Below, piece after piece: positions 13,500-17,416 of a stretch of 17,416 bases of DNA. The notes under the pieces are model-generated. The model searched no databases. It was given only the letters and a program-made list of their open reading frames with translations, and had not been told where the DNA came from. Numbering within the stretch: position 1 is the first letter of the stretch; the number at the start of each line of letters is the position of its first letter. The stretch is from NCBI GenBank assembly GCA_964362365.1, contig CAYIEF010000021.1, forward strand, positions 1 to 17,416. Direction: 5' to 3'. This stretch comes from JACPIL01 sp964362365. GTDB taxonomy: Archaea > Nanobdellota > Nanobdellia > Woesearchaeales > GW2011-AR9. The position numbers were made by a program, and so were the translations under genes.

Positions 13500-14165
13500 T
13501 CACTTCTTCACAATAATCATGCAATGATCATGCTCAAACGGCTCTAACACTTTGTAATCAATCACTGTGAATTCTTTCTCTAACTGATTCCTGATCTCGA
13601 TAAAAATATCTTTATTCTTGCGCTTGATGTCAATGCTTCGGGCTTTCACCGCCAATAACCCATAGCCGCCTTTCTTCAAGAATAACTTGCAATTCTTAAT
13701 GAAAATCTCCGCCTGATTCTTCTGGGCAATATCCTGATAGACAATATCTGCAGCAGAGACACGTTCTACATATTCTTCCGGATGATTAGCGTTGGCTAAG
13801 ATGGGAATGATATTCTTGCGTTGTGCTGATAAGAAAACTAAATCTCTGATTACTCTTGGCGCTGAATCAATGCCGAAGATCATTCCTTCTTTATTGACCA
13901 TATCTGAAACAAAGGAAGCAGTATAACCGTGGGAAACGCCCAGATAGAGAATGACATCGCCCTTCCGTATGCCGGCATTAGTGCAGCCTTTCATGATCAT
14001 GGCCGCTAATTTGCTTCGAGTAGGATCAAATTCGCGATATTCTTCATCTTTTTCTTTGAAAATTCGCTCTTCAAAATGTTTTTTGCCAGGAAGGATGCTT
14101 TTAGTGTACAATCTCCTGCCGTCGGAGTATATTTCAAAGATTTTATGCGGTTTTATGGAGCTCAT
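13500..14165 (-). CDS. flpA: fibrillarin-like rRNA/tRNA 2'-O-methyltransferase
   Basis: The 221-residue protein is archaeal fibrillarin, the SAM-dependent methyltransferase of C/D-box ribonucleoproteins that methylates ribose 2'-OH at guide-selected sites. Landmarks: EYREFDPTRSKLAA (42-55), the SAM loop VILYLGVSHGYTASFVSD (71-88), DIVYQDIAQKNQAEIF (140-155), LAVKARSID (171-179) and LEPFEHDHCMIIV (207-219). The catalytic tetrad K52, D145, K174, H214 is intact. The SAM loop has GVSHGYT where most relatives have a form close to GAASGTT, an unusual variant that may still bind SAM. It overlaps nop5 by 4 nt (ATGA), so its level is tied to that of its partner. Confidence 0.95.
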   Translation of the reverse strand: MSSIKPHKIFEIYSDGRRLYTKSILPGKKHFEERIFKEKDEEYREFDPTRSKLAAMIMKGCTNAGIRKGDVILYLGVSHGYTASFVSDMVNKEGMIFGIDSAPRVIRDLVFLSAQRKNIIPILANANHPEEYVERVSAADIVYQDIAQKNQAEIFIKNCKLFLKKGGYGLLAVKARSIDIKRKNKDIFIEIRNQLEKEFTVIDYKVLEPFEHDHCMIIVKK

Positions 14166-15067
14166 TGTAATTTCTCCTCAAGTTCTTTCCTGTATTCAGG
14201 AGCTTTGAATTCGCCTTTGAAATAATCCAACCTAGCACATAATGACAATTTATCGGCCAGCATTCTTGCTGCCTTTCCTTTTTTATCTCGTGGAGCGTTT
14301 TGAATAAATGGGTGATTCAAAATAACTCCATGTTTTGGCGATCTTGACCCAGTCTTCAAATGCCTGAACAACGCTTTCTCTGCTCCTAACAACTGGATAG
14401 TAGATGCTGGAAGTAAGGCAAGATGTTTCAATCCTTTCCCTAATTCGATCAACCTGGCGGCAATAGTCGCTCCGGCTAATTCCAGCAGATTTGGACAATA
14501 CTTAGTCATGATTCTTTCGAGATATAGTTCATGCTGTTTGCGTAGCGCATAGAGGGAGATGATTCTTCCTGCTAACAATTTCATCTCTTCTAAGTGTGAT
14601 TCAGACAAATCTGCGCCGAAACTTTCCGGTTGGCGTTCCTGTTCGAGCACCAGCTCTACGTACTTTTCATGATTTTCAACATTTTCAGACAATTCTGGAT
14701 AGTATAAACTGTACCATTCTCTAAGACGTTTAGACATAGTGTTGGCGATCTTATCTAATTCGTTGATATTTGCGATAGCCTGCATGATCAAGTTGTCTTC
14801 GTTGACCGCATGCTTGAGTGATAGTTTAGTAAGTTCTAGGTTTTTGTTGTAAAAGTCCTGGTAGTATTTTTGGTCTTTGAAAGCCAGCAGTGCTTGAAGA
14901 AGTTTTTCTTTTGGCAAAGGGCTGGCGTTGTGTTTTTTCTGCAGTTTTGCTTCTGATTTTTCTTTGTTTTTGTAGTCGTCTAGAGATTTGAAAGGGGTGG
15001 AATCTATGATAGTCAGCTTTTCGTCAAAGACGAAGCATCCAAGGATGTTGGTAAATATATAGTTCAT
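14162..15067 (-). CDS. nop5: C/D-box RNP scaffold protein Nop5 (Nop56/58 homologue)
   Basis: The 301-residue protein bridges fibrillarin and the L7Ae-bound guide RNA. An N-terminal fibrillarin-binding domain (about 1-75) is followed by a coiled-coil helical region (about 80-190) containing LREWYSLYYPEL (115-126). The Nop domain contains GAEKALFRHLKTGSRSPKHG (228-247), GVILNHPFI and KGKAARMLADKLSLCARLDYF, which contact the kink-turn RNA and L7Ae. It is shorter than typical archaeal Nop5 (usually near 370-420 residues): the N-terminal domain is compact and the lysine-rich tail is absent. A TATA box (TTTATAAT, 15092-15099 read leftward) is about 27 nt upstream, so the operon transcript is probably leaderless. 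Confidence 0.94.
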   Translation of the reverse strand: MNYIFTNILGCFVFDEKLTIIDSTPFKSLDDYKNKEKSEAKLQKKHNASPLPKEKLLQALLAFKDQKYYQDFYNKNLELTKLSLKHAVNEDNLIMQAIANINELDKIANTMSKRLREWYSLYYPELSENVENHEKYVELVLEQERQPESFGADLSESHLEEMKLLAGRIISLYALRKQHELYLERIMTKYCPNLLELAGATIAARLIELGKGLKHLALLPASTIQLLGAEKALFRHLKTGSRSPKHGVILNHPFIQNAPRDKKGKAARMLADKLSLCARLDYFKGEFKAPEYRKELEEKLQ

Positions 15068-15108
15068 AGTTTCTAGTAAGAAGCTAATTTTATTATAAAT
15101 GTTGTTGC

Positions 15109-15164
15109 ATATAAATATTTAAAAAGTGTCATTTGATTAAACACTTAGGTGATACCAATGACAC
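15109..15164 (+). promoter_or_regulatory. TATA box, inverted repeats and Shine-Dalgarno site before an orphan gene
   Basis: ATATAAATATTTAAAA (about 15110-15124) is the TATA region. Two inverted repeats follow: AAGTGT (15124-15129) with ACACTT (15141-15146), and GTGTCATT (15126-15133) with AATGACAC (15157-15164), the latter including the ATG. AGGTGAT (15147-15153) is the ribosome-binding site. The repeats share bases and cannot both form. They may be operators between TATA and the gene. Confidence 0.4.
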
Positions 15165-15448
15165 AATACGTTACAGCACTAATTGTAGAAAAATTAAAAC
15201 TGATTGATATGGGTGAATGGAGTCGAACATTCGATAGCCATACTTTGCCAATATACATTATTTCCAATAGACATTTAAACTGCTCGGTTCTAATGGATGG
15301 TGATGATTTTGCTCGTACAAATAGCGATGATCGATATTGTTTAGCTTTATGGAATCAAACTGAATATCGTTATTTTCGGGGAGCAGAAGTCCGCGATTTA
15401 TACAAACATCTTCAGAAACAATGGAAGAATAATGGAAACTGTTTTTAG
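15158..15448 (+). CDS. small uncharacterised protein
   Basis: The start at 15158 is set by an AGGTGAT site 4 nt upstream; the GTG at 15149 lies inside that site. The 96-residue product has no signal peptide and no motif I can name. It reads as a small alpha/beta protein: an N-terminal helix (YVTALIVEKLKLIDMGEW), strands (LPIYIISN, CSVLMDG), an acidic loop (DGDDFARTNSDDRY) and a C-terminal basic helix (VRDLYKHLQKQWKNN). It converges with the RelA/SpoT-domain gene across a 64-nt gap. Its separate promoter with inverted repeats suggests its own regulation. Confidence 0.6.
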   Translation: MTQYVTALIVEKLKLIDMGEWSRTFDSHTLPIYIISNRHLNCSVLMDGDDFARTNSDDRYCLALWNQTEYRYFRGAEVRDLYKHLQKQWKNNGNCF

Positions 15449-15512
15449 AAGAATTATGCTCTTAGGAAGATAATTTTTCTCCAAAGTCGCCTTGGCCGTT
15501 TGCTCGGCTTAA

Positions 15513-16580
15513 TTATTTTACTATTTTTTGTAGGTATTCTAAAAATTCTCGACAATCAACAAAATAGTTAGGGTATGCTTTTTCTAAATCTTTTGCTGTT
15601 TCTACTCCTACAAGAACTACATCAAATTCTTTATTTCCGCTATGTCTTTTTTCAAGTGCAGAATAATCATCAATAGCTTTTTTACCGTCATCTTTTGTAT
15701 AAGCTTTTAAATTCAATCTTTCCCCTCTAATATCTAATTCCAATAAGAAGAATTTTACTTTTACCTTGTCTTTTGGCGCAATTTCATTCTTAAAAATTTG
15801 CATAGCGTGAGTCCACCCACCCATTCTTGTAATAACATTTAATTCTCTTTCTTTCTTTTTAATAAGAGAATATAATTCTTCTTTACTTTCAGGTGTATTC
15901 TGAACACTGGGACAATTTTCCATTTTAGCAAATGCAGAACTTACTAATCTAAAAAATTCCTTCCAGTCTTCCTCTCCTTCATTTGATTTCAATGCTTGTC
16001 TTGTAAAAAAATCCACTGTCTCAATTGAAGTAGCCCATAAATGTTGTAATTTTGATCTTATCTGGACTTCAACTTTCAATCCATTAAACTCTTTTTTACC
16101 TTCTCTCTTACTTTTATATTCATACACAAGGTGGAGTCCTCTATATCCATCCTCTTTTGGGTTCTTAATATAATCCTTAAATCCTATTCTTTTGTGTTTT
16201 AAATCACCTTTTAAATAATGATCCTCGCATATTTTTCTAGCTAAGCCTACGTCTGATAAAATTGCCCTGCAACCGCCAATGTCCTGCATCTGGAAAAGCT
16301 TCATAGAAGGTTTGCGCCCATGGTAACTTCTTTGCAGCTTATATATTATGGCAGGTACTCGTTTAAGGCGTTGAGCTACAATCGAGTTCCGGTCTATTTT
16401 TTTTACTTTGTCCCTTAATGTCATCTGGAAAATATGCATCGGATAACCATGGACTGCTCTCCAATTGTCTAATATTTCTAGTGCTTTATCTCTCTCTTCT
16501 TCTGAGCTATTAGAACTACTAAGAACTTTACCTGCTTTGTTTATTTTCTCTTTGGAGAATTTTAGTTTTTCCCAAGCCAT
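15513..16580 (-). CDS. RelA/SpoT-domain protein, probable small alarmone or toxic nucleotide synthetase
   Basis: The 355-residue protein contains a (p)ppGpp-synthetase type nucleotidyltransferase domain at about 65-195: RLKRVPAIIYKLQR (71-84, ATP-side basic residues), MQDIGGCRAIL (98-108, metal ligand D100), KDYIKNPKEDGYRGLH (135-150, with the purine-stacking Y146), and EVQIRSKLQHLWATSIE (171-187, E171). There is no HD hydrolase domain and no TGS/ACT region, so it is not a long RSH. The N-terminal NWRAVHGYPMHIFQMTLR segment occurs in stand-alone RelA/SpoT-domain proteins, some of which are toxins or phage-defence factors. The C-terminal 120 residues are unassigned. TTTATAAA (about 16602-16609 read leftward) lies 26 nt before the ATG. 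AT-rich composition and scarcity of such enzymes in archaea suggest transfer from bacteria. Confidence 0.88.
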   Translation of the reverse strand: MAWEKLKFSKEKINKAGKVLSSSNSSEEERDKALEILDNWRAVHGYPMHIFQMTLRDKVKKIDRNSIVAQRLKRVPAIIYKLQRSYHGRKPSMKLFQMQDIGGCRAILSDVGLARKICEDHYLKGDLKHKRIGFKDYIKNPKEDGYRGLHLVYEYKSKREGKKEFNGLKVEVQIRSKLQHLWATSIETVDFFTRQALKSNEGEEDWKEFFRLVSSAFAKMENCPSVQNTPESKEELYSLIKKKERELNVITRMGGWTHAMQIFKNEIAPKDKVKVKFFLLELDIRGERLNLKAYTKDDGKKAIDDYSALEKRHSGNKEFDVVLVGVETAKDLEKAYPNYFVDCREFLEYLQKIVK

Positions 16581-16619
16581 ACCTATTTTTAGGCTCTTTA
16601 TTTTATAAATTTTTCGTTT

Positions 16620-16766
16620 GCGCGGTCACTTTTAGCTTAAAATTTAATCTTTTGTACTAAAATATTATTTTTGGGCGGTTAAAAACATCTGATTTATATT
16701 ATTTTGGGCGGTTATTTTTACCTCAAAACCTAATTTTTGTACTAAAAATATTTTTTTGGGCGGTAA
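16620..16766. repeat. two tandem copies of an AT-rich repeat bounded by GGGCGGT
   Basis: Copy 1 (16620-16681) and copy 2 (16706-16766) each run from a GGGCGGT-like box through an AT-rich stretch, share TTTTGTACTAAAA followed by AATAT-type sequence, and end in TTTTTGGGCGGT. Counting all, GGGCGGT boxes start at 16673, 16706 and 16758, with a GCGCGGT variant at 16620. They sit in the 379-nt gap between the divergent RelA/SpoT and uL3 genes. The period is about 86 nt, and the copies are diverged, so this is not a CRISPR. A protein-binding array or a decayed mobile element are possible. Confidence 0.6.
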
Positions 16767-16790
16767 GCTTCGTGATGTCTTCCAAACCGA

Positions 16791-16822
16791 CATATTTATA
16801 AATAACCTCTATCCCAAAGAGG
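16791..16822 (+). promoter_or_regulatory. probable promoter of the uL3 ribosomal protein operon
   Basis: CATATTTATAAATAAC (16791-16806) contains an archaeal TATA box centred near 16797, predicting transcription start near 16823. CCTCT (16806-16810) and AGAGG (16818-16822) form a short inverted repeat between TATA and that start, a place where a regulator could bind. Confidence 0.5.
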
Positions 16823-16959
16823 AAACTTAGTAAAATTAAGCTCAAATTACACTGATTGGGCAGCCAATTAAATAATTAGAGCCAATCAGCCTGAAAAGGC
16901 AACCATCACTAATCACTTGTTGATTCTTAAGATGGAAGCCATGAATAGGCAATTAAACA
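16823..16959 (+). promoter_or_regulatory. structured leader upstream of uL3
   Basis: If transcription begins near 16823, uL3 has a leader of about 137 nt, unlike the leaderless genes around it. CTGATTGG (16852-16859) pairs with CCAATCAG (16882-16889), 8 bp perfect. The same ATTGG (16855-16859) can instead pair with CCAAT at 16864-16868 around a GCAG loop. The two hairpins exclude each other. No Shine-Dalgarno site is obvious before the uL3 ATG. Ribosomal protein feedback is a possible reason for the leader. Confidence 0.45.
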
Positions 16960-17416
16960 ATGGGACAACCGAAATCACCAAGACATGGAAGTATTCAATT
17001 TTGGCCTAGACGGAGAGCTAAGCATTCCGTGGCCAGGCTTAGATCTTGGGCTCCAGAAAATAAGGCTAAGCCATTAGGTTTTATCGGCTATAAAGCTGGC
17101 ATGACCCATCTTCAAGTTGTCGACAACCGACCAAGATCCCTTACAAAAGGGGAAGAGGTTTCTGTTGCATCAACCATCATCGACTGTCCGCCTATGACGG
17201 TGGCAGGGGTTTGCTTCTATGACGGGCATCTTACCGGCGTGCGCAAAGCAGGCTGTGTCTGGGCAGACAATCTATCTAAAGACTTGGGAAGAAAGATACA
17301 ATTGCCCAAGAAAAAGCCAACTAAAACTTTTGATAATTTCACTCCATTCGAAGATGTGCGCCTTCTGGTTCATTCCAATCCTTCCGCAGCAGCTATCGGC
17401 ACAAAAAAACCAAAAT
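16960..17416 (+). CDS. rpl3: 50S ribosomal protein L3 (uL3), partial at window edge
   Basis: From the ATG at 16960 the frame is open to the end of the window (152 codons). The N-terminus MGQPKSPRHGSIQFWPRRRAKH is the typical archaeal uL3 start, a basic tail reaching toward the peptidyl-transferase centre, followed by GFIGYKAGMTHL, the conserved strand with KAGMTH. The segment around VSVASTIIDCPPMTVAG matches the next uL3 core strands, where the family has V-T-V-(I/V)E-x-PP(M/L). The C-terminal half lies beyond the window. In archaea uL3 usually heads the uL3-uL4-uL23-uL2 operon, so further ribosomal genes are expected to the right. Confidence 0.95.
   Translation, partial: MGQPKSPRHGSIQFWPRRRAKHSVARLRSWAPENKAKPLGFIGYKAGMTHLQVVDNRPRSLTKGEEVSVASTIIDCPPMTVAGVCFYDGHLTGVRKAGCVWADNLSKDLGRKIQLPKKKPTKTFDNFTPFEDVRLLVHSNPSAAAIGTKKPK

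Noticed and set aside
16620..16766. CRISPR array
   Set aside because: Only two diverged repeat copies of about 60 nt with one 24-nt spacer, AT-rich, and no cas genes nearby.
16932..17009. 25-residue upstream ORF overlapping the uL3 start
   Set aside because: It has no ribosome-binding site and mostly reads through uL3 in another frame; likely chance.

Overview
The window looks archaeal, most likely from a DPANN lineage of the Woesearchaeota/Pacearchaeota type. It carries archaeal information-processing genes (aPelota, small RFC subunit, Nop5 plus fibrillarin, the start of ribosomal protein uL3). Many genes have a TATA box centred about 26-27 nt before the start codon, which implies leaderless mRNAs; others have GGTGA-type Shine-Dalgarno sites. 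Surface proteins carry a class III-like signal or a lipobox. The phylum call is inference from protein style; no 16S rRNA gene is present.

Layout. 1-900: an AbrB/PIN toxin-antitoxin pair with a repeated operator-like sequence at its promoter. 911-3720: a membrane-anchored three-repeat surface protein and three tandem paralogous proteins of unknown function. 3773-5700: pelota, a cluster of four strong hairpins, a PRC-barrel gene, a possible 30-codon ORF, and a roughly 152-bp palindromic element made of four more perfect hairpins. 5700-8390: a small membrane protein, the RFC small subunit, a second toxin-antitoxin pair (DUF4258-like toxin with a zinc-finger/AbrB fusion antitoxin) and a HAD hydrolase. 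8465-12049: an unknown protein, two related lipoproteins and, between them, a two-gene unit of unknown function. 12140-15067: a ferredoxin, a short histidine-rich protein, an EEP-family nuclease/phosphatase and the nop5-fibrillarin operon of the C/D-box RNA methylation machine. 15158-17416: a 96-residue orphan, a RelA/SpoT-type alarmone synthetase homologue (rare in archaea), a block of GGGCGGT repeats and the leader and first 152 codons of uL3.

Core housekeeping functions (ribosome rescue, clamp loading, rRNA 2'-O-methylation, ribosomal protein) are interspersed with accessory genes: two toxin-antitoxin pairs, the RelA/SpoT protein, and orphans. The features I find hardest to explain with known families are the palindromic four-hairpin element at 5507-5660, whose two arms differ by changes that are compensated inside each local hairpin, and the second hairpin cluster at 4819-5003, which resembles IS200/IS605-type terminal hairpins.
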